Origin: Methylococcales bacterium
GTDB taxonomy: Bacteria > Pseudomonadota > Gammaproteobacteria > Methylococcales > Methylomonadaceae
Length of the DNA: 64,000 bases
Assembly: GCA_028715725.1 (NCBI GenBank)
Contig: JAQURG010000003.1
Location: 1-64,000, forward strand
Direction of reading: 5' to 3'
Within the stretch, counting starts at the first letter, position 1. Every line of letters begins with the position of its first letter. Below, one piece after another: positions 22,400-31,988 of the stretch. The position numbers were made by a program, and so were the translations under genes. Under the pieces are notes generated by a model, which searched no databases, was not told the DNA's origin, and saw only the letters and a program-made list of their open reading frames with translations.

Positions 22400-23062
22400 A
22401 CCTTATCCTTCTTGAGATCGGAAAATCCAATATTGGCAAGTGTCTTGCTGTTACCTTAAAAATAGAAGGTGATTATGACATTACATATTGGAGCCATGAT
22501 GCCCAACCGCTCTCTCTCGATGAGAGCGTTTTAACTAAAGCCATTACCCAAGTCGCTTCCGATCTGGCAGGCTTGCGTGATCAACTCGTACAAATGAAGA
22601 CACCAATCCTGGACATTGTGTTTTTATTGCCAGTCGGCAGGAAAAAGCCGGCTTTGCAAGGTTACGTTTGCACTCATTTAACACGGTACGGCAGATTCTA
22701 AGAATTGAATCTGCCGTACCGGAAAAGATGGTGACATCCATCTATGCAGCGTTTCGCCATCGCTATCATGCAGGATGCTATTGAAGCAGCCGGCATCATC
22801 ATTTATGGGTGCATATTAATGACATCACGCCCTATCACTATCAACCGGAATTAAAACAAAAACTGATTCTGCGCGAAGAACAGATCGATCTGATTGATAT
22901 TCTGACCGCCGAAATGGATGATATTGTTGCAGGTAAATCGGGAGGAACAACCAGCAGGGCCGGCCGGGGTTGGCAAAACGTTAACGGCCCTTCAGCTATG
23001 CTCAGAAGAGACATACCGAAGGCTTGTCGTCTTTACTACCTGTTTTCGGTTACTGTCCATTA
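22400..23062 (+). pseudogene. Decayed AAA+ ATPase gene
   Basis: Conceptual translation gives protein-like segments in different frames. First comes DYDITYWSHDAQPLSLDES with a following helix. Then, in another frame, FARLRLHSFNTVRQILRIES and HINDITPYHYQPELKQKL, leading to DIVAGKSGGTT. A degraded P-loop follows: GVGKTLTA can be recovered only by shifting frames at about 22960-22985. The gene breaks off soon after Walker A. The order resembles AAA+ ATPases of the type with a basic region before the nucleotide site. At least two frameshifts and one stop rule out a full product. Confidence 0.55.
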
Positions 23063-23086
23063 GACTTTCAGATTAGAGGTCTTAAA

Positions 23087-23550
23087 ATGAAACCTTATTC
23101 TCATGGTTTGAGAACAAGGGTTTTTAGTTATTCATTAACCCTTCCCGTTCTCAAAAAAACGCGTACGCTCCCCGTCAGCCTGATCCTATCATTTGCCGTA
23201 TTGGCTTTTCCAGCATTAACAGACGCCAGTCCGGAGGAACTTGCGAAGATCAAGAATTGCTCTTCCTGCCATAAAGTGGAAACCAAGCGAATAGGACCGT
23301 CCTATATCGACATAGCCAGGAAATACAATCAGGACAAGGATGCCAGAATAAAGATTATCAAGCAAACTCATCAAGGAAGCGCCCAACAGTCGGACAAGAC
23401 TTCCCCCTCAGCCAATTGTCGCGACTCTGTCGGGCTTCCCGACAGCTGGCCAATGGTACAGCATCACCATGCCCCACAACCTCAAGTTAATGCAGATGAG
23501 GCCAACAGTTGGGGGATTGGATACTATCCCTGAGCAAGAAAAAAAAACGG
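23087..23550 (+). pseudogene. Decayed cytochrome c551-type gene
   Basis: The N-terminal half is intact from an ATG with AGAGG upstream: a long leader, then NCSSCHKVETKRIGPSY, a class I heme-binding site. The C-terminal half is spread over three frames. W-4-MP (WYSITMP, the heme Met ligand region) lies in one frame, PQPQVNADEAN in a second and QLGDWILSL in a third. The in-frame product of 148 residues would lack the Met ligand. A perfect 8-bp hairpin (CTGTCGGG/CCCGACAG, 23427-23445) lies inside the disturbed part. Confidence 0.72.
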
Positions 23551-23783
23551 GGTCGGAGCTTGCGTTTCATACAAGACCTTAAGGCGCTAGTCAGTAAATG
23601 ATGCTCTTCTGTTGCACTGAATCAGGTCAATCAACACAGGATTGACTGTTTTTGGTGCGAAATTTAAAGCATAAAAGATCTAAAATGTGGAAACAGTGGG
23701 ATATGAATAATTGGCATTGTTAATGCTCTATATTTAATGTGGTTACCATTTTTTATTATGCTCTCCTAGGCTTGGTACCTTTG

Positions 23784-23817
23784 GCGTCCTACTTTCTCGG
23801 CTAGGGCGCTTTTTTTT
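23784..23817 (+). terminator. Rho-independent terminator
   Basis: GCGTCCTA pairs with TAGGGCGC (one G-T pair), with a 10-base loop and eight Ts. It lies about 230 bases after the decayed cytochrome gene. From here to 24028 I see no gene. Confidence 0.7.
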
Positions 23818-24028
23818 GCCCGGCAATCGTGCTGACTTCAGGAAATACAAGCCCTTCAAGAGATTGGCAATAAATTGCTTATTACTCCAGTATGCCTTTA
23901 ATCCCATGAAATAGAGCTGCTAAACGGCTTATGGCCATACATCCAACAACAAAATTTATTTAATTGTCAGATTTATTACAATTTTGCCATTTTAAGGGAT
24001 GACTCTCCGGAGTCATTGACATACTGCG

Positions 24029-24336
24029 ATGAAATACAAAATTATCTTCATTAGCGATTCTGAAAACTGATTCAGAAATCAAATCCCCTGATCCTGGACT
24101 GCCGGGACGTAAAAGATTATAGAAAAGAGCATTTAGAAAATGCCCTGCATGTTCATGAAGGTTTAAAGCATTCTTTAGTCAAACGCGGTGATAAACAGCG
24201 CAGTTTGCTGATTTATCGTTATTACGGCCATGCCAGCGAACATCTTGCCGAATTTTTCAGTGACTTCGGTTTTAAAGGAGTTTACAGCCTGGAAGGTGGT
24301 TATTCCGGCTGGAAAGAAAAGCATCAGGAAGCCTGA
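24029..24336 (+). pseudogene. Frameshifted rhodanese-domain gene
   Basis: An ATG at 24029 opens MKYKIIFISDSEN and hits a stop. One base later in frame the sequence continues KLIQKSNPLILDCRDVKDYR and then a full rhodanese fold ending GVYSLEGGYSGWK. In addition, the active-site loop reads YRYYGHAS where a catalytic Cys (CYYGHAS or similar) is expected. So both the frame and the catalytic residue are lost. The stop overlaps the next decayed ORF (TGATG). Confidence 0.7.
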
Positions 24337-24527
24337 TGAGGCCGGAAATATGGGATTGGCTGCAAAATAATTATTTTTCTGTAGCCTAACCGGTTCTACA
24401 GAACAATGCCGACACTTATCCGTTGATTCTGGCAAGTCAGCAAGGCTATAGGAAAGCGTCAGGTTTAGCCATGATGACGGTTGTTAAAAAATGCCGGGAT
24501 AATGACGTTACGGAATGTAGCAGATAG
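24336..24527 (+). pseudogene. Decayed ankyrin-repeat gene
   Basis: It starts as MRPEIWDWLQNNYFSVA and stops at TAA (24387). In the same frame after the stop, QNNADTYPLILASQQGYRKA matches the ankyrin consensus (G-TPL-LA---G). It then ends at 24527. The overlap with the rhodanese ORF suggests a former two-gene operon, a pairing I associate with nif-region genes in some Gammaproteobacteria. Confidence 0.5.
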
Positions 24528-24550
24528 ACCGTTGCATAGTCGTAGCTCTT

Positions 24551-25339
24551 TCAATAAGGGATAAAATCGACATTGCTCGCTTGCACGCTTTTGATCTTTT
24601 CGACGAGAGATTCCGTAACGACAACATGGAGCGTCGTTTTAAGAAAAAAGATCTGCTGCCCGCTCCACATCTCTTCTTTCATGATTAATTCTCTTTTCTC
24701 ATCATCAATGGATTTGTGCTTACACAACGGACAAGTTGAAACCGGCCTTCCGCCTGTCGGATAATCAGACTCCGAGCGCACCAGAATTTGATAATACGTT
24801 CCGATTGAATCGTTAGTATGGCTGAGTTCCACATATTGGGCAGCTCCGGGCGTGTCTGAAACAGGAATAGCCGAAGGACGTTTTCCAACCTTTCTCATCT
24901 GCACCGGAGCGATTTCAACGTCGTCTAATAATTCATCAAACACCATGTTCTTCATTCTTTCAGAAACGACAAAGCTGCGAATGTTCGGCCATAAAAAATC
25001 TGCCGTGGGTTTTGAAGGAATATCAAGATAAGCCGGTTGAAAATTATCTCCCGGCCTGAAGGTAACAAAGCTGATTAATTCTTCTTCAAGGTATCCGGCT
25101 AATTCCTGCTGCAATGCGGCATGCTCCACTTCTGAAATCGGCCACCGGCTCATAAAGCGTTGGTCGTTCCGGATTTGGGGCGGAGCTGATATCGAAAGGA
25201 TGCGGCTGCCTCCATAGGTCGCCCCACAGGCAGCACACGTCAGGCCGGGAAGTCTATAGACGTATTCCAGAATACCATTAATCTGCAAGTCCAGAGAATT
25301 AGAACTGTATTCGGGCGACTGCATTCGGAAAAATCGCAA
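24551..25339 (-). CDS. Double-CXXCG motif protein (SitI6-like)
   Basis: 262 residues that match the Myxococcus double-CXXCG paralogous family in layout. An MRFFR-type start is followed by LTCAACGATYGG near residue 36. The second Cys pair, CPLCKHKS, lies near residue 205. The start codon is TTG, strongly supported by GGAGG six bases upstream. In Myxococcus, SitI6-type members protect against the SitA toxin of a contact-dependent killing system. No cognate toxin gene is adjacent, so this would be an orphan immunity protein. The second motif lacks its Gly. Confidence 0.7.
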   Translation of the reverse strand: MRFFRMQSPEYSSNSLDLQINGILEYVYRLPGLTCAACGATYGGSRILSISAPPQIRNDQRFMSRWPISEVEHAALQQELAGYLEEELISFVTFRPGDNFQPAYLDIPSKPTADFLWPNIRSFVVSERMKNMVFDELLDDVEIAPVQMRKVGKRPSAIPVSDTPGAAQYVELSHTNDSIGTYYQILVRSESDYPTGGRPVSTCPLCKHKSIDDEKRELIMKEEMWSGQQIFFLKTTLHVVVTESLVEKIKSVQASNVDFIPY

Positions 25340-25695
25340 GGCACACCTCCGTTTTCGATTTTAACAACAGCTTCCAATCATCTGGCTGCTCTTTGTCAAT
25401 TATGTTGAATCAGAATTAATTCAGTGTTTGGAGTATTGGAGTCTAACTCAACGCAATCAGGCGCGCAAGCCAATACGAAGCATCAGCTAATGGATAAGGT
25501 ATTAGACTTACAAACCATACTTCATTAACAATAATGATAAATTGCGCCTTATTGACTTCGATAGCAACAAAAATATCCTTGTTTTTTTATGCCAAAATTA
25601 CTTCATCATCTTATCGGGCACAGCAAAAAAGAATTGAAATCCAATTCATGCAAACCAAAACTTTCATGTCTTCGAACTCGTGTTATATTAAATTT
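25340..25695. other. Intergenic region before the ABC operon
   Basis: About 350 bases. The frame of the ABC ATPase stays open back to 25534, but that extension reads unlike the family. No strong promoter was found by eye. Confidence 0.4.
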
Positions 25696-26379
25696 ATGAC
25701 AATAGAAACGGCTATAACAATTCAACAGCTCAGCAAAAGCTATCAGGAATCAGGGCTTCGGCATGAGATTTTCAGCGATTTGAATCTGCAGGTGCAGCAT
25801 GGCGAGTTTATTGTTTTGCTCGGCCGCAGCGGTTCAGGTAAATCGACTTTCTTAAATCTTGTCAGCGGTATCGATCCTCCGGATGGGGGCAAGGTTATTA
25901 TCAATGGCGTTAATATAACCAAGCTTTCCGAGCATGAGCGCACGCTGTTTCGCCGGCATCATATCGGCTTCGTGTTCCAATCCTATAATTTAATCCCTAC
26001 CTTGACGGTTGCGGAAAATCTGCTGTTGCCGCTGGAACTGATCAAGCGCATCACTCGCAATGATAAAGATAAGGTTATTGAATTATTGGCCAGATTGAAT
26101 TTTGCCGACCGGCTTGACAGTTATCCTGACCGCTTGTCGGGCGGTGAACAACAGCGGGTTGCGATTGCCCGCGCTCTGATTCATGACCCGGATGTGATAC
26201 TGGCTGATGAACCGACTGGAAACCTGGACCTGGATACCGGCAAACAGGTTTTGGAATTGCTCGATGCTTTAGTCAAAAAAGCCGGCAAAACGATGATCAT
26301 GGCGACACATAGCCAGGAAGTGATCGGTATGGCTGACCGGGTCTTTTCAATCCATAACAGATCATTGGCCGACCGATGA
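25696..26379 (+). CDS. ABC transporter ATP-binding protein (LolD/MacB type)
   Basis: 227 residues from the ATG at 25696 (MTIETAITIQQL). Walker A is GRSGSGKST, the Q-loop VFQSYNLIPTLT, the signature LSGGEQQRV and Walker B VILADEPTGN. It belongs to the class that powers FtsX-like permeases in outer-membrane lipoprotein release or efflux. Earlier in-frame ATGs (25648, 25666) exist, and no start has a clear ribosome site. Its stop overlaps the permease start by four bases. Confidence 0.9.
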   Translation: MTIETAITIQQLSKSYQESGLRHEIFSDLNLQVQHGEFIVLLGRSGSGKSTFLNLVSGIDPPDGGKVIINGVNITKLSEHERTLFRRHHIGFVFQSYNLIPTLTVAENLLLPLELIKRITRNDKDKVIELLARLNFADRLDSYPDRLSGGEQQRVAIARALIHDPDVILADEPTGNLDLDTGKQVLELLDALVKKAGKTMIMATHSQEVIGMADRVFSIHNRSLADR

Positions 26380-28922
26380 GTTCAATTCTTGGCCGCGCAA
26401 GCCGCAATTTTTTATGGCGGCACCCCTGGCAACTGATACTGGCGATAGTAGGGATTGCGTTGGGTGTGGCCGTGGTTATTTCTATTGACCTGGCAATGGA
26501 AAGTTCGCTAACGGCATTTGAACAGGCCGGGAAAGCTTTTTCCGGAACGGCAACACGCAGAATTACAGCCGGCGATGGCGGCCTTGATGAAAAATTGTAT
26601 ACCCGACTCAGAGTGGAACAAGGCATACAAAAAATAGCTCCCGTAGTCAGCGGTTATGTTCAGTTGCAGCAAACTGATGAAAGCTTTAAATTAATCGGCA
26701 TTGATCCTTTTATGGAAAAATCATTGCAAGCGGTCTGGCAGGCACAGCAAAGCACAAATAATGCTTCTGGTTTTTTAACCCGGCTGGTCAGCGAGCCGAA
26801 TACCGTGCTGATGAGCAAACAAACCGCACAGCGTTTGCGTCTGGCAGTTAATGATAGTTTGACCGTTATGGCGGACAACCGTGAACAACGCTTAAAAATC
26901 ATCGGCTTTATAACCCCCAACAATGCCGTTTCCGAGCAGGTTTTGGCCAGCCTGATCATTACGGATATTGCTACCTCCCAGGAAGTTTTGGGCTTGTTTG
27001 GCCAGCTCAGTTCTATTGAGTTGTTGATGGATAACAATCACCCCGAAACTTTGTCGAATATAAAGCAGATTTTACCGGGAAATGCATTATTACTTTCGAC
27101 AGATGCCCAGTCGGAATCTATGCGCGAAATGACCCGGGCTTTTTCAATCAACTTGAAAGCATTAGGATTGCTTTCGCTACTGGTAGGCATGTTCCTGATC
27201 TATAACACGATGACTTTCCTGGTCATGCAGCGGCGGCGTTTGATTGGCAGTTTGCGGGCCATTGGCGTCACCCGGCGGCAGATTTTTAAATTAATTATCG
27301 GGGAAGCTGTTCTGCTGGCGTTAATCGGCACTTTAGCAGGCATCGCGCTTGGCATAGCGCTTGGACAGGGCTTGCTGTATCTGATTTCTGATACGATTAA
27401 TGCCGTTTATTTCCGCATTGATACGACTTCATTGCTGATGACCCCTTTACAGATCGGCAAGGGTGTATTGTTGGGCATGGGCGCTACATTGCTGGCCGTT
27501 CTGCCCCCCGCCTTTGAGGCAACCCGCTTCCCACCGGTCACAGTGCTGACCCGGTCTCAACTCGAATCCGGCAGCCGCCGGTTAATCAATGCTGCGGGAT
27601 TGATTGGCCTGGTGTTGATAGCCGGCGGTACGGCTCTGGCGTTTTTTTCAGAAAAAAGCATCAGTTTGGGTCTGGCCGGCATTTTCCTGTTATTGTTCGG
27701 ATTTGCCTTGCTAACGCCGGTTTTCACGCTGTTTTTTATGAAACTGATTGAACAGTTATTCGACCGCTTGTCAGGCATCCTGGGCCGATTGCCGGCACGC
27801 ATGGTCTCGGCTGAAATCAGCAGGACCGGGATTGCAATAGCCGCATTGATGATCGCTGTTGCGGCGACCATAGGCATGGACTTGATGATAGGCAGTTTTC
27901 GCCAGACAGTTTCACAATGGCTGCAAGTTACTTTGCGCGCCGACCTTTATGTGTCACTGCCGGGCGAGAAAATGGCGGCCGATAAAGTAAAAGAGGACCA
28001 TTTGCTGAAGAAAAAACTGGCTGAACTTCCCGGCGTGCAGATGCTCAGCAGTGTCTTGCAAACAAGAATTATCGCTGATAATAAATTTACTAAAGTATCA
28101 GTGTTCGAGTTGAATGCGGAATCGAAAAAGGGCTTTATCTTCAAGCATGCCGTCGACAATGATCTCTGGGGCAAGCTTGAACAGCAACACTCCATTCTTG
28201 TAACCGAGCCTTATGCCTACCATCATAGTGTCAGGCTCGGACAGAAAGTTTTGCTGCAAACTGATCAGGGTAATCTCCCCTTTGAAGTGATTGGAATATA
28301 TGCTGATTACAGCGGCGACCAGGGACATATAGCCATGAGCAGGCAAAATTATCAAATCTATTGGCCCGATTTGGGCTATTCCGGCATTGGCGTTTATGCA
28401 AAAGACGGCACGGATTTACGAGCACTGGAAAACCAGCTCAATAAACTGTTAACTGCCGAGCAGTCGGTTAAATCCGACCGGGCGATTTACAGAGCGTCAA
28501 TGCAGACGTTTGAACAGACTTTTACGATTACTGAAACATTGCGTTGGCTGTCGGCCGCCATCGCTTTTACCGGCGTTTTCAGCGCATTGATGGCTTTACA
28601 GTTTGAACGGACGCGGCAGTTGGGTATCCTGCGGGCTATCGGCATAACGCCCAGGCAGTTAACGGCCCTGATTGTCAGTGAAACCGGCTTGATGGGGCTG
28701 GTAGCGGGCCTGTTTGCTATTCCGGCAGGTTATTTTGTAGCTTATGTATTGATTTTTATTGTTTACCAACGCTCATTCGGGTGGACTATGGCATTTTATT
28801 CCGATCCATGGGTTATTGTTCAAGGTCTGGCTTTGGCTTTTATTGCAGCCTTATGTGCCGGCATTTTCCCTGCGTTGAAAATGGCACAGACCAAGCCTGC
28901 CGAAGCATTGCGTACAGAATGA
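26376..28922 (+). CDS. FtsX-like ABC permease
   Basis: 848 residues with a MacB-type periplasmic domain (about 45-240) after the first helix and two FtsX domains (about 255-380 and 720-840). More helices lie between them, giving roughly eight to ten in all. It would form a mechanotransmission exporter with the preceding ATPase. The length fits the large fused permeases of AttEFGH-like systems. It overlaps both neighbours by four bases (ATGA), indicating translational coupling. Confidence 0.9.
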   Translation: MSSILGRASRNFLWRHPWQLILAIVGIALGVAVVISIDLAMESSLTAFEQAGKAFSGTATRRITAGDGGLDEKLYTRLRVEQGIQKIAPVVSGYVQLQQTDESFKLIGIDPFMEKSLQAVWQAQQSTNNASGFLTRLVSEPNTVLMSKQTAQRLRLAVNDSLTVMADNREQRLKIIGFITPNNAVSEQVLASLIITDIATSQEVLGLFGQLSSIELLMDNNHPETLSNIKQILPGNALLLSTDAQSESMREMTRAFSINLKALGLLSLLVGMFLIYNTMTFLVMQRRRLIGSLRAIGVTRRQIFKLIIGEAVLLALIGTLAGIALGIALGQGLLYLISDTINAVYFRIDTTSLLMTPLQIGKGVLLGMGATLLAVLPPAFEATRFPPVTVLTRSQLESGSRRLINAAGLIGLVLIAGGTALAFFSEKSISLGLAGIFLLLFGFALLTPVFTLFFMKLIEQLFDRLSGILGRLPARMVSAEISRTGIAIAALMIAVAATIGMDLMIGSFRQTVSQWLQVTLRADLYVSLPGEKMAADKVKEDHLLKKKLAELPGVQMLSSVLQTRIIADNKFTKVSVFELNAESKKGFIFKHAVDNDLWGKLEQQHSILVTEPYAYHHSVRLGQKVLLQTDQGNLPFEVIGIYADYSGDQGHIAMSRQNYQIYWPDLGYSGIGVYAKDGTDLRALENQLNKLLTAEQSVKSDRAIYRASMQTFEQTFTITETLRWLSAAIAFTGVFSALMALQFERTRQLGILRAIGITPRQLTALIVSETGLMGLVAGLFAIPAGYFVAYVLIFIVYQRSFGWTMAFYSDPWVIVQGLALAFIAALCAGIFPALKMAQTKPAEALRTE

Positions 28923-30103
28923 TGGTTAAGCGAATTATTCTTCTGCTGGCGATAACGTTCAGCATTTTGCTGTTGATGGTTTGGTGGCGGCCTTTCAGCT
29001 TTCCATACGATATTAATTCTGCTGCTGATCATTCTTTCAGTTCGTTAATTTCCAGGAAAGATGATACTGTCAGCGATACCCTATCCAGAGATGATGAAGG
29101 CTTTGCCCGGGCGTTAAAACCTCGCGAGTTCTCATTCCCGAGCGATCACGGCCCACACAACGCCTACCGCACTGAATGGTGGTACTTCACAGGCAACCTG
29201 AAAAATGCAGATAACCGGAAATTTGGCTATGAGCTGACATTTTTCCGTTTTGCTCTTTCAGCTAAAACTCCGGCATCAAAGTCTGCCTGGAGAACCAATC
29301 AAATGTATATGGCGCATTTAACCTTGACCGATGTGAAGGAAGACCGCTTTTATACTGATGAACGTTTCAGCCGGGCGGGCAATGATCTTGCCGGCGCATC
29401 AAATAAAAAATACCGGGTTTGGCTTTATGACTGGTCGGCTCTCACTGAAGGCGATTCAGACTTTCCTCTTAGGCTATCGGCTAAAAGCGATGAATTCGCC
29501 CTTGATCTGTCCTTAAAATCAAAAAAAGGTTATGTGTTACAAGGGAAACAAGGCTTGAGCCGGAAAAGTCCGGAACCCGGCAATGCTTCATATTATTATT
29601 CCTATACCCGGCTGCCGACAGAAGGCCATATCAGCATAGCCGGCAATAAATTTATCGTGACCGGCGAAAGCTGGATGGACAGGGAATGGAGCACCAGTTC
29701 GCTGTCAGACGAACAGAGCGGATGGGATTGGTTTGCCTTGCAGTTGCAGGATAACAGCGAACTGATGTTTTACCAATTAAGACGAAAAGACGGACTGCCG
29801 GACAGCAACAGTGCCGGCTCTTTTATTTTGGCGGACAACTCGCAAATTCCCCTGAAAGTAAAAGATATGACGATTGAAATTCTTGATCATTGGAAAAGCC
29901 CTCATTCAAAAGTGACTTATCCATCGAAGTGGCGCCTAACTATCCCCGGACAGAATCTTGATATTGAAGTCGTTCCTTTAATCAATGATCAGGAACTCAA
30001 CGTCAGCTATCGTTATTGGGAAGGGGCGGTTAGCGTTAACGGCACAAAAAACGGTAAACCTGTTTCAGGCCAGGGTTATGTTGAGTTAGCGGGATATCAG
30101 TAA
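28919..30103 (+). CDS. AttH/CrtC-type lipocalin-like protein
   Basis: 394 residues from the ATG overlapping the permease stop. The N-terminal helix (about 3-20) is a signal anchor. The mature protein has the family core: AYRTEWWYFTGNL near residue 90, an MYMAHLTLTD strand, and ESWMDREWSTSSL with WDWFALQL. This fold covers hydroxyneurosporene synthase (CrtC) and AttH. The role in such ABC operons is unknown, but handling of a lipid or isoprenoid in the periplasm is plausible. Confidence 0.85.
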   Translation: MMVKRIILLLAITFSILLLMVWWRPFSFPYDINSAADHSFSSLISRKDDTVSDTLSRDDEGFARALKPREFSFPSDHGPHNAYRTEWWYFTGNLKNADNRKFGYELTFFRFALSAKTPASKSAWRTNQMYMAHLTLTDVKEDRFYTDERFSRAGNDLAGASNKKYRVWLYDWSALTEGDSDFPLRLSAKSDEFALDLSLKSKKGYVLQGKQGLSRKSPEPGNASYYYSYTRLPTEGHISIAGNKFIVTGESWMDREWSTSSLSDEQSGWDWFALQLQDNSELMFYQLRRKDGLPDSNSAGSFILADNSQIPLKVKDMTIEILDHWKSPHSKVTYPSKWRLTIPGQNLDIEVVPLINDQELNVSYRYWEGAVSVNGTKNGKPVSGQGYVELAGYQ

Positions 30104-30125
30104 GAGATCAGCCAAAAAAAGCCTC

Positions 30126-31406
30126 TTAAGAAGATTCGTTGGTTTTGGTTATTATCTGATCGAGAGTCTGATAAACTCTGGCAATGGCTCCCTGATTTTG
30201 AGAAACGAACGCTTTTCCTCTGCTTGCCAACGCCTCCCTGTAGTCCGGCTGTTTATACAATAACAAAATCGTATTAACGATATCGTCTTCATTTTGACAC
30301 TGGACCGCCGCATCCTGGCTTAACGCTTTTAAAGCTATTTCCTTGAAATTAGTCATATAAGGGCCAAACATGACCGGAATGCCTATTGCTGCCGCTTCCA
30401 GAATATTATGCCCTCCTGCAGGCACCATACTGCCGCCGACGAATGCAATATGCGAGGCCGCATACAGCATCTTTAACTCACCCATGGTATCAGCCAGATA
30501 GACATCTGTTTCCACACTGACCCTTCCCTTTGCCGTGCGCATCATCACATTCAGCTGATGCTGCTCACACAATTTTTTGACATCAGCAAAACGTTCAGGA
30601 TGTCTCGGCACTATGACCAACAATAGTTCAGGAATTTGCTGCTTGACAGCTTTATAAACCGGCAAAAACAGGATTTCTTCATCCTTATGCGTGCTGGCTA
30701 TCAGCCATATAAACCGGTTGCCAAATAAGTCGGTTTTTAACTGCAAGCCCTGTTCAATGACTGCTTGCGGAATTTCAATATCAAATTTGATATTACCCAG
30801 CATTTTGACTTTTTCATTTGCCGCGCCAATAGCAATAAACCGGCCGGCGTCATCTTGTGTTTGCGCCGCAATGAGGGTTACCTGCGCCAAGGCTGGATGA
30901 ACCAGTGAAGTTATTTTTTGATAACGGCGCAATGACTTTTCCGAAAGCCTGGCATTGATGATATATAAAGGAATGTTGTTTTTACCGCAACAGGCGAAAA
31001 CATTCGGCCAAATTTCAGTTTCCATCATAACAGCCAGCTTCGGTTTGAAATGCCGCATAAATCGATTGACTGCACAAGGAAGATCATAGGGTAGATAGAC
31101 ATGCTCTACGGTTTCCTGCATCACTGCCTTAACCCGTGCAGACCCGGTAGGCGTAGTTGTGGTGATCAGCAGCTTTACATCAGGATGTTGTTTTTGTATC
31201 CGGCTGACAAGGGGAAACAAAGCCTCAGCTTCTCCGACCGAGACTGCATGAAACCATATGACGCCTGGAGAAAACTTTTTATTATAGAAAGCGAAGCGTT
31301 CGCGCCAACGGTGGCGGTAGCTTGGGGCTTTTAAACTACGCCAGAGCAAGCGTAAAAGTATCAGGGGGATGGACAGGTAAAACAGGCAGGAATAAAAAAA
31401 ACGCAT
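30126..31406 (-). CDS. waaA: 3-deoxy-D-manno-octulosonic acid (Kdo) transferase
   Basis: 426 residues from the ATG at 31406. A membrane anchor lies at residues 3-20, then APSYRHRWRERFAFY. The acceptor domain has WFHAVSVGEAEA with the catalytic Glu, and the donor domain has GGSMVPAGGHNILEAAAIG, as in WaaA. It adds Kdo to lipid A precursor on the inner membrane. A TTG three codons upstream is also in frame; no strong ribosome site is present. It converges with the AttH-like gene. Confidence 0.93.
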   Translation of the reverse strand: MRFFYSCLFYLSIPLILLRLLWRSLKAPSYRHRWRERFAFYNKKFSPGVIWFHAVSVGEAEALFPLVSRIQKQHPDVKLLITTTTPTGSARVKAVMQETVEHVYLPYDLPCAVNRFMRHFKPKLAVMMETEIWPNVFACCGKNNIPLYIINARLSEKSLRRYQKITSLVHPALAQVTLIAAQTQDDAGRFIAIGAANEKVKMLGNIKFDIEIPQAVIEQGLQLKTDLFGNRFIWLIASTHKDEEILFLPVYKAVKQQIPELLLVIVPRHPERFADVKKLCEQHQLNVMMRTAKGRVSVETDVYLADTMGELKMLYAASHIAFVGGSMVPAGGHNILEAAAIGIPVMFGPYMTNFKEIALKALSQDAAVQCQNEDDIVNTILLLYKQPDYREALASRGKAFVSQNQGAIARVYQTLDQIITKTNESS

Positions 31407-31481
31407 CGTTAACAAAGGCGCCAGATTAAGGTGAAAGGTTTAAAAAAGCACCTTCCACCTTTCGCCTTGCGCCTTTAAAAA

Positions 31482-31931
31482 TCACGCTTCAGCAGCAACT
31501 TTAACTGGCAATGTTACTACCACATCAGAGTGCAGATTAATATCGATAGGATATTCGCCCACTTGACGAATCGCGCCATGAGGCAGACGAATCTGATGTT
31601 TTTCAACAGGAATGCCTGCTGCTGTAATAGCTTCAGCGATATTATGTGTACCGACTGAACCAAATAATCTGCCTTCATCACCCGCTTTATGGGTAATAAC
31701 CACATTAAGTTTGCCCAGTTCGTTAGCTACCTTTTGGGCAGCGCTTAACTTTTCGGCTGCTGCTTTTTCAAGTTCAGCGCGGCGAGCTTCAAACTCGGCG
31801 ATTTTCTTGGCTGTTGCAGCAACAGCTTTACCTTTTGGAACAAGATAGTTTCTACCGTAACCTGCTTTAATGGTGACCTTGTCACCCAGATTACCCAAGT
31901 TTGCTATCTTTTCAAGAAGAATAACTTCCAT
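31482..31931 (-). CDS. rplI: 50S ribosomal protein L9
   Basis: 149 residues with the N-terminal rRNA-binding domain starting [17 protein letters not shown], a long connecting helix and a C-terminal domain. It is the last gene of the rpsF-rpsR-DUF2232-rplI operon. Confidence 0.97.
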   Translation of the reverse strand: MEVILLEKIANLGNLGDKVTIKAGYGRNYLVPKGKAVAATAKKIAEFEARRAELEKAAAEKLSAAQKVANELGKLNVVITHKAGDEGRLFGSVGTHNIAEAITAAGIPVEKHQIRLPHGAIRQVGEYPIDINLHSDVVVTLPVKVAAEA

Positions 31932-31988
31932 CTTTTAATCCTCACCTTTCGGTTCTTAACCGGCTATTTATACGCCATCAGGCGTGCG

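Noticed and set aside
25410-25470. GTCTAAC near the ABC operon as a further attC
   Set aside because: No pairing arm or second core nearby.
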